Assembly: GCA_913063265.1 (NCBI GenBank)
Contig: CAJXZG010000017.1
Span: 1-64,000 of the forward strand
Source: an uncultured Prolixibacteraceae bacterium
Lineage (GTDB): Bacteria > Bacteroidota > Bacteroidia > Bacteroidales > Prolixibacteraceae
Length of the DNA stretch: 64,000 nt
Direction: 5' to 3'
The notes below the pieces were generated by a model, which saw only the letters and a program-made list of their open reading frames with translations, was not told the origin of the DNA and searched no databases. Below, one piece after another: positions 1-7,933 of the stretch. Within the stretch, counting starts at the first letter, position 1. Each line of letters starts with the position of its first letter. The position numbers and the translations under genes are program-made.

Positions 1-17
1 GATGGTTTTTGTGCCAT
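1..17 (-). CDS. hisS: Possible first codons of histidyl-tRNA synthetase (partial)
   Basis: The complement of the first 17 bases begins ATG and reads Met-Ala-Gln-Lys-Pro, with TC (Ser) starting the next codon. MAQKPS is how I remember Bacteroidota HisS proteins beginning. A TACTTTTG box on the same strand at 47-40 would serve as its -7 element. Six codons are very little evidence, so this is only a pointer to what lies left of the window. Confidence 0.35.
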
Positions 18-107
18 TGTTCTATTTTTTCAGAGGGTGCAAAAGTAAGAATTTATATTAAGACATTTAGTTCTGAGTATTGCGTAATGAGATTTTTTAA
101 ATAGAGT

Positions 108-581
108 TTAAGACAAGTTTAATTGTGATAAAATATCATGTAAATATTCCCGGCAATTGTCATCTCCTTCTTTTGGTGCCCAGTCAGCAAAATTTTTGTC
201 ATCGGAAACTGAATATGGACCATCTTTAATTTCGTACACCACTGTGCCGGTTTCCAGCGCTATAATTGTGTGCCAAACCGAGGGCGAAATTTCAACACCA
301 TAGTTTTCTTTGTTTTCCAGTATTACATGCTCAACAGGCTTGCCCGCATTATTGAAAAAAACAACAGCCAGTTTTCCTTTTAATAATAAAAATATCTCCC
401 TTTTATCAGGATCTTCATGTTTATGAGGTTGAATGTATGATCCCGGTTCTATTGCATTTAGCATCCTGTTTATAGGATCACTAAAAGTTTTATGATAGTT
501 ATGGTTTTTTCTTTTTCTTACTGAGCTTTGCGCTTCAGAAATGATATTATTTAGCTGTGAATTATTAATTATTTCTATCAT
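108..581 (-). CDS. WbuC-type cupin-fold metalloprotein
   Basis: A 157-residue single-domain protein resembling the WbuC cupin family, which is often found near sugar or polysaccharide genes and has no settled reaction. The metal-site motif HKHEDPDKREIF lies at about residues 53-64, with a second conserved His in SVWHT further on. There is no signal peptide, so it should be cytoplasmic. The start at 581 has no obvious ribosome binding site. No surface-sugar cluster is visible here, so context does not help. The family call is good; the function is unknown. Confidence 0.75.
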   Translation of the reverse strand: MIEIINNSQLNNIISEAQSSVRKRKNHNYHKTFSDPINRMLNAIEPGSYIQPHKHEDPDKREIFLLLKGKLAVVFFNNAGKPVEHVILENKENYGVEISPSVWHTIIALETGTVVYEIKDGPYSVSDDKNFADWAPKEGDDNCREYLHDILSQLNLS

Positions 582-654
582 TTAATATTCAATTTTTTTG
601 ATGTCATTGTTCAACTAAACTAATGTTTTTTTGTTTATTCGCACAAGAAAAGAT

Positions 655-690
655 GGAAGTCCGAAGTCAGGAGTCCGAAGAAAAGAAAAA
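655..690 (+). repeat. GAAGTCCGAAGTC-type dispersed repeat
   Basis: Short imperfect repeats of gaagtccgaag occur here (gaagtccgaagtcaggagtccgaag). A related copy, agaagtcggaagaccgaagtcag, lies at 4832-4854. The copy here sits just in front of the preferred start of the next gene, so the upstream part of that reading frame is probably not translated. Confidence 0.5.
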
Positions 691-1152
691 ATGGAAGAAA
701 TAAAAAAAGAAGGTCGTTACGGAAGAATATACAAACAACTAAGTGAACTGGTTTTAAAAAGCAACAATGCTCAGGCCCGGATGTCAACAATTATTGCTGT
801 TTTACACCATAAAATGGATTACTTTTTCTGGACCGGATTTTATATGATTGAAGATGGCAAAATGACCGTAAATGCTTACCAGGGACCGGTTGCCTGTCAG
901 ATACTTGAAAAAGATAAAGGGGTTTGCTGGGCTGCGTTTAACAAAAATGAAACGGTTGTTGTAGAGGATGTGCATGCTTTTCCCGGACATATTGCCTGTG
1001 ATTCCAGATCTAATTCTGAAATTGTGGTTCCATTCAAAAACAAGATGGGAAAAACCATTGGTGTTTTGGATGTAGATAGTTCAACAAAAGGTTCCTTTTC
1101 AGAGACTGATGCAAAATGGCTGGAAAAAATTTTGGAACTCGTCTACCTTTAA
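691..1152 (+). CDS. Free methionine-R-sulfoxide reductase (GAF domain)
   Basis: A 153-residue GAF-domain protein of the fRMsr (YebR) family, which reduces free L-methionine-R-sulfoxide using thioredoxin-type electrons. The three family cysteines are present, in GPVACQ, KGVCW and HIACDS, with spacings of 10 and 24 residues as in the E. coli enzyme (Cys84/94/118). The signature DVHAFPGHIACDS is intact, as is the final SEIVVPF strand. The open frame extends to 631, but those 20 codons run through a repeat, so the ATG at 691 (MEEIKKEGRY) is preferred. Cytoplasmic. It converges on the UbiD gene across a repeat array. Confidence 0.88.
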   Translation: MEEIKKEGRYGRIYKQLSELVLKSNNAQARMSTIIAVLHHKMDYFFWTGFYMIEDGKMTVNAYQGPVACQILEKDKGVCWAAFNKNETVVVEDVHAFPGHIACDSRSNSEIVVPFKNKMGKTIGVLDVDSSTKGSFSETDAKWLEKILELVYL

Positions 1153-1318
1153 GATTGAATAAGATTGATGGGATTGAGTGAGATTGATGGGATTGTGTGA
1201 GATTGAATAGGATTGAATAAGATTGAAGAGATTGAATGAGATTGAAATATCAAGATCAATCTTTCTCAATCTTCCATCAATCTTTCTCAATCTTCCATCA
1301 ATCTTTCTCAATCTTCTC
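1152..1318. repeat. Inverted array of AGATTGA / CAATCTT short repeats
   Basis: The left half (about 1152-1240) holds about a dozen imperfect copies of (a/g)gattga spaced 7-14 bases apart. The right half (about 1254-1316) holds three near-exact 21-base units containing caatctttctcaatcttc, which are complementary to the left half. The whole can fold into one long imperfect hairpin. It lies exactly between two convergent genes. It also supplies the last two codons and the stop codon of the UbiD gene (gaa gat tga read on the minus strand). It may act as a bidirectional terminator. Confidence 0.85.
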
Positions 1319-3212
1319 TCCTTACCGCCCCATCGCCTATAATCAGTGATTTAAATTTTAACGAAGGACTTTCAATTAAATCTCCCAAATTAAGGCTTTC
1401 CCATTTTTCGTCTATTGCTTTTATGGTTTTATTATCCATTGTTACCACATTTGGCCAGTTGCGTTTAAAATTGTCATTCTTTAAGGTTTTAAAAGTCGAA
1501 TCCACGAAAATTATTTTTTCCCCGATTTTTACTTTTTTCACCTGAATATCCCGGTCTGGTTCAAGGTTCCCTCCTAAAAGCCACATTAAAGTAAACAAAT
1601 CATCCAAATCCGCACCTTCATTGAAAAACAGGATAAACTGAAAACCCGAAATTCCCTCAATATTTAATATTTGATCTATTACATTTTCTATATCAAATGC
1701 GTCATTCTTTTTTACGCTTAGCAAAAGTGCCGGCAGTTCAATTTCTTTAAATAAATTTTTGTAAGCCGTCACTTCTTCAATATGCAACAACTTGTTGAAT
1801 TCAATATCCGTTATTTTTTTACGTGTTTTTAAATCTTCCGGAACCTCCTCCGGCAGAGGTTGCGTTAAATCGATTCCCAGTTTTGAGCCAAAGGCAAATT
1901 TACTTGAAGAATGATCAAGTACATCCAAAGGACCTTTTGAAAAATGCAAGCTGTAATCCGCATCGAAATTTTCAATAAATGCTTTTGCCAGTTCAGCTGG
2001 ATTATGAATATCAACTTCGGACTCTGTCACAATCAGAATTTTATTAAACATCATCTGTCCGGCTCCCCATAAAGAGTTCATCACTTTAACAGCCTGCCCG
2101 GGAAAACTTTTATCGATTTTTACCACAGTAAAATTATGTGCTACTCCGGCAACAGGCAAAGTCATGTCTTTTAGTTCGGGAACCATTGACATTCTGATTG
2201 GAGTCAAAAAAATCCGTTCTGTAGCCAAACCTATGTATGCATCTTCCATAGGTGGAATACCGACAATTGTAGCCGGATACACAGGATTTTTCCGGTGTGT
2301 TATACAGGTTACATGAAACTTTGGATACCAATCTGCAAGCGAATAAAATCCTGTATGATCTCCAAACGGCCCTTCCCATATTAAATCCTCTTTTGGATCG
2401 ACATATCCCTCAATCACAAAATCGGAGTCCTCCGGAACATACAAATCGTTGGTGAGGCATTTGACCAGTTTTACCGGATTTTTCCTGAGAAATCCTGCCA
2501 GGATATACTCATCCATGTTTTCCGGCATTGGTGCAGTGGCAGCATAAGTGTATGTCAAATCTCCACCCAATGTGACAGTAACGGGCATTCGTTTACCAAG
2601 TTTTTTATATTTCTCAAAATGATTCGCACCTGTTTTATGTTTGTGCCAGTGCATACCAGTTAAAACTTTTTCAAAAACCTGCAAACGATACATTCCAACA
2701 TTGGGTTGTCCGGTTTCAGGATCGACGGTATGAACACCGGGTAAGGTTATAAATGGTCCACCATCCGCAGGCCAACAGGTTAAAACAGGTAGCTTTCTCA
2801 AATCCGGATTTTCCATTCTGATTTCCTGACATCTCCCCTTCCCTTTTACTTTTTGTGGCATCCATCGACTAACATCCTTTAAGGTTGGAAGGAGCTTTAA
2901 TTTATCCCACAAATTATCTTTAGGAGACATCAAAACTTTAAATAATCCTTCGATTTCTCTTTCAAGTTCATAAACAGAATTTCTGCCAAATGCCAGGGCT
3001 ATTCTTTTTTCTGAACCAAGGGCGTTTATTAAAAGTGGAAAATCTGTTCCGGTATTTTCAAATAAAATGGCTTTCCCACCATCTTGCTGTTTCGAGATTC
3101 GATCTGTAATTTCTGTTATCTCGAGTTGAGGATTAATAAAATCTTTCACCCGAATCAATTCCTTGTTTTTATCTAAAGTTTCAATAAAATCAGCCAATCC
3201 CGAAACCTTCAT
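1308..3212 (-). CDS. UbiD family decarboxylase (menaquinone-type)
   Basis: A 634-residue UbiD-family protein. These enzymes decarboxylate aromatic or unsaturated acids using prenylated FMN supplied by a UbiX partner, which is not in this window. Bacteroidota copies of this length are usually annotated as menaquinone-biosynthesis decarboxylases, and I keep that as the likely role. The conserved stretch WEGPFGDHTGFYSLADWYP and the following ATIVGIPPMEDAYIG match the family core. Start MKVSGLADFIETLDK is typical. The extreme C-terminus (RRED, stop) is encoded inside the adjacent repeat array, so the array edge defines the end of the protein. Substrate is inferred. Confidence 0.87.
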   Translation of the reverse strand: MKVSGLADFIETLDKNKELIRVKDFINPQLEITEITDRISKQQDGGKAILFENTGTDFPLLINALGSEKRIALAFGRNSVYELEREIEGLFKVLMSPKDNLWDKLKLLPTLKDVSRWMPQKVKGKGRCQEIRMENPDLRKLPVLTCWPADGGPFITLPGVHTVDPETGQPNVGMYRLQVFEKVLTGMHWHKHKTGANHFEKYKKLGKRMPVTVTLGGDLTYTYAATAPMPENMDEYILAGFLRKNPVKLVKCLTNDLYVPEDSDFVIEGYVDPKEDLIWEGPFGDHTGFYSLADWYPKFHVTCITHRKNPVYPATIVGIPPMEDAYIGLATERIFLTPIRMSMVPELKDMTLPVAGVAHNFTVVKIDKSFPGQAVKVMNSLWGAGQMMFNKILIVTESEVDIHNPAELAKAFIENFDADYSLHFSKGPLDVLDHSSSKFAFGSKLGIDLTQPLPEEVPEDLKTRKKITDIEFNKLLHIEEVTAYKNLFKEIELPALLLSVKKNDAFDIENVIDQILNIEGISGFQFILFFNEGADLDDLFTLMWLLGGNLEPDRDIQVKKVKIGEKIIFVDSTFKTLKNDNFKRNWPNVVTMDNKTIKAIDEKWESLNLGDLIESPSLKFKSLIIGDGAVRRED

Positions 3213-3286
3213 AAATTTTGTTTTTATTCAATACAAAAATAGAAAAACCCTTTTTATTTTGACCAAATCTAAATATAATCGACTTC

Positions 3287-3317
3287 CTTGATTTTCATTT
3301 CGTAAAATTTATCTTTG
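3287..3317 (+). promoter_or_regulatory. Candidate Bacteroidota promoter for the lyase gene
   Basis: CTTG at 3287-3290 (near the -33 TTTG) and TATCTTTG at 3310-3317 (exact TAnnTTTG, -7) are separated by 19 bases, the spacing used by the Bacteroidota primary sigma factor. Transcription would begin around 3323, leaving a leader of about 30 bases. Confidence 0.5.
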
Positions 3318-3353
3318 GATGATTTTTAATTTAATACTAAACTGAATCGAAAA

Positions 3354-4817
3354 ATGACAAATCAAAACAAAAACACGATTAAATTTTACAGCGGGGAAGA
3401 AATTCCTGTGGAATTACACAAGGTAAGAATTGTACAAAAACTTTTTTTAAAGCCAATTGAAGAAAGATTTGAAGCAATAGAGAAAGCAGGATATAACACT
3501 TTTCTATTAAATACAAAAGATATTTTTCTTGACCAACTAACTGATTCGGGAACCAATGCAATGAGTGATAACCAGGTATCATCTATGCTTCAGGCTGACG
3601 ATGCTTATGCCGGTTCACAAAGTTTTTACAGGATGGAAGAAGCAGCCCGTGAAGTTTTTGGTAAACATTATGTATTACCGGTTCACCAGGGTCGTGCAGC
3701 GGAAAATATTATTTCTCAGGTATTTATAAAAAAAGGACAGGTAATTCCGATGAACTACCACTTTACAACCACCAAAGAACATATGGAAATAAATGGTGGT
3801 AAGGTACTTGAAATTTATACAGATGAAGCATTAAAAATAAAAAGTGATGTCAAGTTTAAAGGAAACATCGACATTGATAAACTAAAAGCAGTTTTTGAAG
3901 AATATGGCCGTGAAGGTGTAGCTTTTGTTCGTATGGAGGCATCGACAAACCTTATTGGTGGACAACCTTTTTCAATGCAAAACATGAGAGATGTTCGTGC
4001 GCTATGCGACCAATACAATACCATGATGGTGCTGGATGCCAGTTTAATTGGGGAAAATGCATACATGATAAAAGAGCGTGAAGAGGAATTTAAAAATGCT
4101 GATATCAAAGATATTCTGAATGAAATGTGTGGTTATGCAGAACTTGTTTATTTTTCAAGCAGAAAAGTAAGTTCAACCCGTGGAGGAGGTATATTAACCA
4201 ACAGCGAAGATTTATATTTAAAAATGCGTGATCTTCTTGTACTTTTCGAAGGATTTTTAACCTACGGAGGTATGTCAGTTCGTGAAATTGAAGCCATGGC
4301 AGTTGGATTAAAAGAAACCTGCGACGATACAGTTATCAGCCAGTCTCCTTCATTTATAAAATATGCAGTTGATAATCTGGATGCACTGGGTGTTCCAGTA
4401 ATAACTCCGGCAGGTGCTTTAGGTTGCCATATTGATGCAAAAGGATTTTTACCACACGTTCCACAAAAAGAGTATCCGGCAGGAGCTTTGGCATCTGCAC
4501 TTTACCTTGTTTCCGGAATCCGGGGAATGGAAAGAGGTACAATCTCAAGTGTAAGAGATGAAAATGGTGATGATATTCTGGCTGATGTTGAGCTGTTAAG
4601 ACTTGCATTCCCACGCCGCGTATTTACGCTTTCGCAGACCATGTTTGCTGTTGATCGCGTAAAATGGTTATACGACAATCGCGATTTAGTTGGTGGACTG
4701 GAATGGATTCAGGAACCACCACTTTTACGTTTCTTTATGGGTACTCTAAAACCAATTGGCGACTGGCCTCAAAAATTGATTGCCAAGTTTAAAAAAGACT
4801 TTGGTGAGTCACTTTAA
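3354..4817 (+). CDS. Tryptophanase / tyrosine phenol-lyase family protein (divergent active site)
   Basis: A 487-residue PLP enzyme of the beta-eliminating lyase family; classical members split tryptophan or tyrosine into indole or phenol plus pyruvate and ammonia. DDAYAGS, HQGRAAEN, HFTTT, NLIGGQP and ELLRLAFPRR follow the family along its length. The PLP lysine is likely Lys271 in SSRK, and Asp228 is kept. Several usual positions differ by my manual comparison: the arginine of DxxR is Leu231, the SGKKD..xxGG segment is SSRKVSSTRGGG, the GGH before xxxxDA is GAL, and the HMD after PRRxYT is replaced. Overall it is nearer tyrosine phenol-lyase (RFF rather than RHF near the end). Substrate is uncertain. 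A strong terminator follows. Confidence 0.8.
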   Translation: MTNQNKNTIKFYSGEEIPVELHKVRIVQKLFLKPIEERFEAIEKAGYNTFLLNTKDIFLDQLTDSGTNAMSDNQVSSMLQADDAYAGSQSFYRMEEAAREVFGKHYVLPVHQGRAAENIISQVFIKKGQVIPMNYHFTTTKEHMEINGGKVLEIYTDEALKIKSDVKFKGNIDIDKLKAVFEEYGREGVAFVRMEASTNLIGGQPFSMQNMRDVRALCDQYNTMMVLDASLIGENAYMIKEREEEFKNADIKDILNEMCGYAELVYFSSRKVSSTRGGGILTNSEDLYLKMRDLLVLFEGFLTYGGMSVREIEAMAVGLKETCDDTVISQSPSFIKYAVDNLDALGVPVITPAGALGCHIDAKGFLPHVPQKEYPAGALASALYLVSGIRGMERGTISSVRDENGDDILADVELLRLAFPRRVFTLSQTMFAVDRVKWLYDNRDLVGGLEWIQEPPLLRFFMGTLKPIGDWPQKLIAKFKKDFGESL

Positions 4818-4831
4818 GAAAGTTAGCATAC

Positions 4832-4854
4832 AGAAGTCGGAAGACCGAAGTCAG
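4832..4854. repeat. GAAGTCGGAAGACCGAAGTC repeat copy
   Basis: Second copy of the dispersed gaagtccgaagtc motif also present at 655-690. It lies between the stop codon of the lyase gene and its terminator. Confidence 0.5.
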
Positions 4855-4863
4855 AAAATATGT

Positions 4864-4894
4864 AAAAAGGGAATCGAAATCGATTCCCTTTTTT
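4864..4894 (+). terminator. Rho-independent terminator after the lyase gene
   Basis: A perfect 13-bp stem (AAAAAGGGAATCG, loop AAAT, then its complement) ends in a run of T. It closes the lyase transcript 47 bases after the stop codon. The A-run on the other side means it may work in both directions. Confidence 0.85.
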
Positions 4895-4927
4895 AACTTT
4901 AAAATTTGAACATTTAACTTTAAACTT

Positions 4928-6040
4928 ATGGTCGATTGGAACAAAATACGTAAGGAATTTCCTGTTTGTGAAAAATATGTTTACCTGAATCCGGCAGGTG
5001 GTTCACCTGTGTCCAAAAGTGCTGCAATTGAAGGCAAAAGATTTTATGATGAAATGTTGGAATTTGGTGACACATACTGGGAAACCTGGTTGGAAAGGAC
5101 TGAAAACATAAGACAAAATCTGGCTCAATTTATTGGAGCTGACAAAGAAGAAATAGGATTTACAACCAATACTTCGCATGGTATGAATTTGGTAGCCCAA
5201 ATGCTTAAAAATAAAGGCGCAATGTTAACCATGCGGGATGAATTTCCTTCCACCACATTTCCATGGTTAAATCAAAATTCGGAGATAAAATTTGTTGAAC
5301 CGGTTCATCATGCATACCCCATCGGGGAAATTGAAAAAGAACTTACTTCAGATATAAAAATATTGGTAACAAGTTATGTGCAGTATAGTACCGGATTTAG
5401 ACAAGACCTAGAGAAACTGGGTAAATTATGCAATGAAAGAGGGATAATTTTTGTGGTAAATGCAACCCAGGCACTTGGTATTTTCCCGGTTGATGTAAAA
5501 AAGTGTAATATCGATTTTTTAATGTTTACCGGATTAAAATGGGCAACTGCAGGTTATGGAATCGGAGGATTGTATATCAACAAGAAATGGCTGAAACCCG
5601 ATAAATTTCCATTTGCAGGCTGGCGAAGTGTAAATGAACCCGGGAAAATGGATAATCTTGATTTGGATCTTAAAAATGAAGCATCGGTAATAGAATCCGG
5701 ATGCCCGCACTTTCCGAATATTTTTGCATTGGGAGGTGCTTTAAACATGTTCAAAACAATTGGTTCTGAAAATGTGGTTGACCGGGTGTTATTCTTAAAC
5801 CGATTAATCGAAAAAAGAATCCGAGCTTTGGGAATCGATGTAATTGTGCAGGAAAAAGACATCCATCGTTCGGGAATTCTAATTGCAAAAATTTCAAATC
5901 CAAAAGAAATTGTGGGCAAGTTAATGGACAGAAATATTATCGTATCTGCACGAGGTGAAGGACTACGAATTTCTGCAAGTATTTTTAATAACGAAGATGA
6001 TATTGAGAAACTAATTCATGCACTAAAGGAAATTTTGTAA
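4928..6040 (+). CDS. Class V aminotransferase / cysteine desulfurase-like protein
   Basis: A 370-residue fold-type I PLP protein. The N-terminus YVYLNPAGGSPVSKSA, the helix FTTNTSHGMN and the PLP-lysine motif FTGLKWATAGYGIGGLY (Lys about 202) place it in the class V / NifS-like superfamily. The motif is not the SGHK of housekeeping IscS or SufS, and no Fe-S genes are near, so a metabolic aminotransferase, desulfurase or isopenicillin-N-epimerase-like role is more likely. It begins 110 bases after the lyase, behind that gene's terminator, so it probably has its own promoter. The exact reaction cannot be read from the sequence. Confidence 0.8.
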   Translation: MVDWNKIRKEFPVCEKYVYLNPAGGSPVSKSAAIEGKRFYDEMLEFGDTYWETWLERTENIRQNLAQFIGADKEEIGFTTNTSHGMNLVAQMLKNKGAMLTMRDEFPSTTFPWLNQNSEIKFVEPVHHAYPIGEIEKELTSDIKILVTSYVQYSTGFRQDLEKLGKLCNERGIIFVVNATQALGIFPVDVKKCNIDFLMFTGLKWATAGYGIGGLYINKKWLKPDKFPFAGWRSVNEPGKMDNLDLDLKNEASVIESGCPHFPNIFALGGALNMFKTIGSENVVDRVLFLNRLIEKRIRALGIDVIVQEKDIHRSGILIAKISNPKEIVGKLMDRNIIVSARGEGLRISASIFNNEDDIEKLIHALKEIL

Positions 6041-6162
6041 TTGACACCATACTATCAATAAATCAACCATGAGAAAAACTTTCACACAAAGGCAAATGAT
6101 TTAAATCACAGGAGTTCTCTGTTAGCTGAGTAATTACCATAAATAATAAACAATTGTAAGCG

Positions 6163-6714
6163 ATGAAATATTTATTAAGCAATCAGGAAACCCAAAGAAT
6201 CCGGTTCAGGTTATTAAACCGTGATGATTTTGAAACCTGGCTAAAACTTTTTCAGGAAAAAGAGGTTGCCGGATTTTTGGGATTTGGAAAAATTCCGACT
6301 GCTGAATTACAATGTGAAGAATGGTTTAAACTTCAGGAGAAAAGGTATGCAAATGATCTGGGAGGTATGAATGTTTTGATTGAAAAAACTACTAATCGGT
6401 TTATTGGCCAATGTGGTTTATTGGTTCAGGAGGTGGATGAAAAAAAAGAGCTGGAAATTGGATATTCTGTTTTACCCTATTTTAGGAATTTGGGATATGC
6501 AAGCGAAGCCGCCCAAAAGTGCAGAGATTTTGCTTTTGAAAACAACTTTAGTAATTCTTTAATTTCAATTATACATGTCGAAAATAAACCTTCAGAGAAA
6601 GTAGCTGTTAAAAATGGCATGACTAAAACCATACAAACAGTTTATAAAGGAATGCCGGTCAATATATACAGAATCACTAAAAATGAATGGTTGAATTTGA
6701 AAAGAATTAATTAA
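6163..6714 (+). CDS. GNAT family N-acetyltransferase (RimJ/RimL-like)
   Basis: A 183-residue acetyl-CoA-dependent acetyltransferase. Family features are the opening RIRFRLLNRDDFETW, the GQCGLL strand, ELEIGYSVLPYFRNLGYASEA (acetyl-CoA loop region) and HVENKPSEKVAVKNGM near the end. This is the RimJ/RimL-type arrangement, whose members acetylate protein N-termini, antibiotics or small amines; the acceptor here is unknown. It lies 11 bases before the DUF2721 gene, so the two are probably cotranscribed. Confidence 0.82.
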   Translation: MKYLLSNQETQRIRFRLLNRDDFETWLKLFQEKEVAGFLGFGKIPTAELQCEEWFKLQEKRYANDLGGMNVLIEKTTNRFIGQCGLLVQEVDEKKELEIGYSVLPYFRNLGYASEAAQKCRDFAFENNFSNSLISIIHVENKPSEKVAVKNGMTKTIQTVYKGMPVNIYRITKNEWLNLKRIN

Positions 6715-6725
6715 TTTAAAAAATC

Positions 6726-7124
6726 ATGCACGAAGCATTTACACTCACCACACCTGCACTTCTGTTCTCGGCAATCTCGTTGATATTACTGGCTTATACC
6801 AACCGGTTTATTGCATATACACAAGTAGTTCGAAATTTGCACAAACAATATCTGGAAAGCCCAACAACGGTGCTCAAAGGTCAGATATTTAACCTGCGAA
6901 AGCGTCTGTATCTGATAAGAACAATGCAGATCCTGGGGGTTACAAGTTTATTCTTATGTGTAATTACAATGTTTCTGATTTTTATCGGTTCAACTTTAAT
7001 AGCGGCCTGGATTTTTGGAGCGGCATTAATTTTGTTATGTATTTCACTGGCTTTTTCAATTTGGGAAATTCAAATTTCTGTAAAAGCGTTGGAGTTACAT
7101 TTAAGTAATATGGAAAACGAATAG
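6726..7124 (+). CDS. DUF2721 membrane protein
   Basis: A 132-residue protein matching DUF2721. It has an N-terminal hydrophobic segment (ALLFSAISLILLAY), the family-typical NRFIAYTQVVRNL, then two strongly hydrophobic segments around residues 70-110 (LGVTSLFLCVITMFLIFIG and the AAWIFGAALILLCISLAF region). It is predicted to sit in the inner membrane with three segments. Function is unknown. It is tightly packed between the acetyltransferase gene (11 bases) and the lipoprotein gene (16 bases), suggesting one operon. Confidence 0.8.
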   Translation: MHEAFTLTTPALLFSAISLILLAYTNRFIAYTQVVRNLHKQYLESPTTVLKGQIFNLRKRLYLIRTMQILGVTSLFLCVITMFLIFIGSTLIAAWIFGAALILLCISLAFSIWEIQISVKALELHLSNMENE

Positions 7125-7140
7125 GGCTTAATTAACAAAC

Positions 7141-7923
7141 ATGCCACAATCTATAAAAATATCACCCGCATTTATACTTCTTATTTCTATTTTAATATTT
7201 GGAACTTCTTCCTGCAAGTCAAAACAAATAATAGCGGAGAATAAAGTGTCCATGCAGGATAACAGCAAAACATCATTGGATTGGGCTGGCACTTACCTGG
7301 GTATTTTACCCTGTGCCAATTGTGAAGGATTAAAAACAATGCTTACGCTTAAAAATGATTTGAGTTATACTTCGCAAACAATGTACCTTGGTAAAAGTGA
7401 TTCAATATTTCATGAGTCGGGTTCATTTGAATGGTCAAAGGATGGTGGTTCAGTCATACTAAAAAACACAAACCAACAACAATATAAAGTTGGCGAAAAT
7501 CTACTTTTTCATCTCGATAAAAATGGAAAACAAATAACCGGCAATCTGGCAGAAAAATATATTCTTAATAAGGAAAACAAAAGGTTAACAGGAAAATACT
7601 GGAAACTTGTTGAATTGAATGGGATAAAAATTACAGAAGTAAACCGTGCACCATTTATTCAGTTTAATACAGAAAAAGGAGTAAATGGTAATAACAGTTG
7701 TAACTCTTTTCAGGGAAGCTATGAATTGTCAGAAGAAAACAAAATCACCTTTTCTCCTTTAGCGACCACCCGTATGGCATGCATTGGTAATAATGTTGAG
7801 TCTGGTTTTATGAAAGTTCTTGAACAAACCAAAAAGATTACTTACACAGAAAATGAATTAGTATTTTTGGATGAGTCGGAGAATAAAATTGCGGTTTTTC
7901 TATTCGATTATTTTAAAAACTAA
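7141..7923 (+). CDS. NlpE-like / META domain lipoprotein
   Basis: A 260-residue predicted lipoprotein with lipobox FGTSSC (Cys about 25). Residues about 49-140 match the NlpE N-terminal domain (AGTYLGILPCANCEG with its CxxC, then repeated strands), which in E. coli senses surface and copper stress. Residues about 152-258 match a META/HslJ domain (GKYWKLVELNG, NNSCNSFQGSYEL, PLATTRMACIG). It is probably an outer-membrane-anchored periplasmic protein linked to envelope or metal stress, but no Cpx-type system is nearby. Last gene of the 6163-7923 run; it converges on the SGNH hydrolase gene 10 bases away. Confidence 0.85.
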   Translation: MPQSIKISPAFILLISILIFGTSSCKSKQIIAENKVSMQDNSKTSLDWAGTYLGILPCANCEGLKTMLTLKNDLSYTSQTMYLGKSDSIFHESGSFEWSKDGGSVILKNTNQQQYKVGENLLFHLDKNGKQITGNLAEKYILNKENKRLTGKYWKLVELNGIKITEVNRAPFIQFNTEKGVNGNNSCNSFQGSYELSEENKITFSPLATTRMACIGNNVESGFMKVLEQTKKITYTENELVFLDESENKIAVFLFDYFKN

Positions 7924-7933
7924 CCTATAATTT

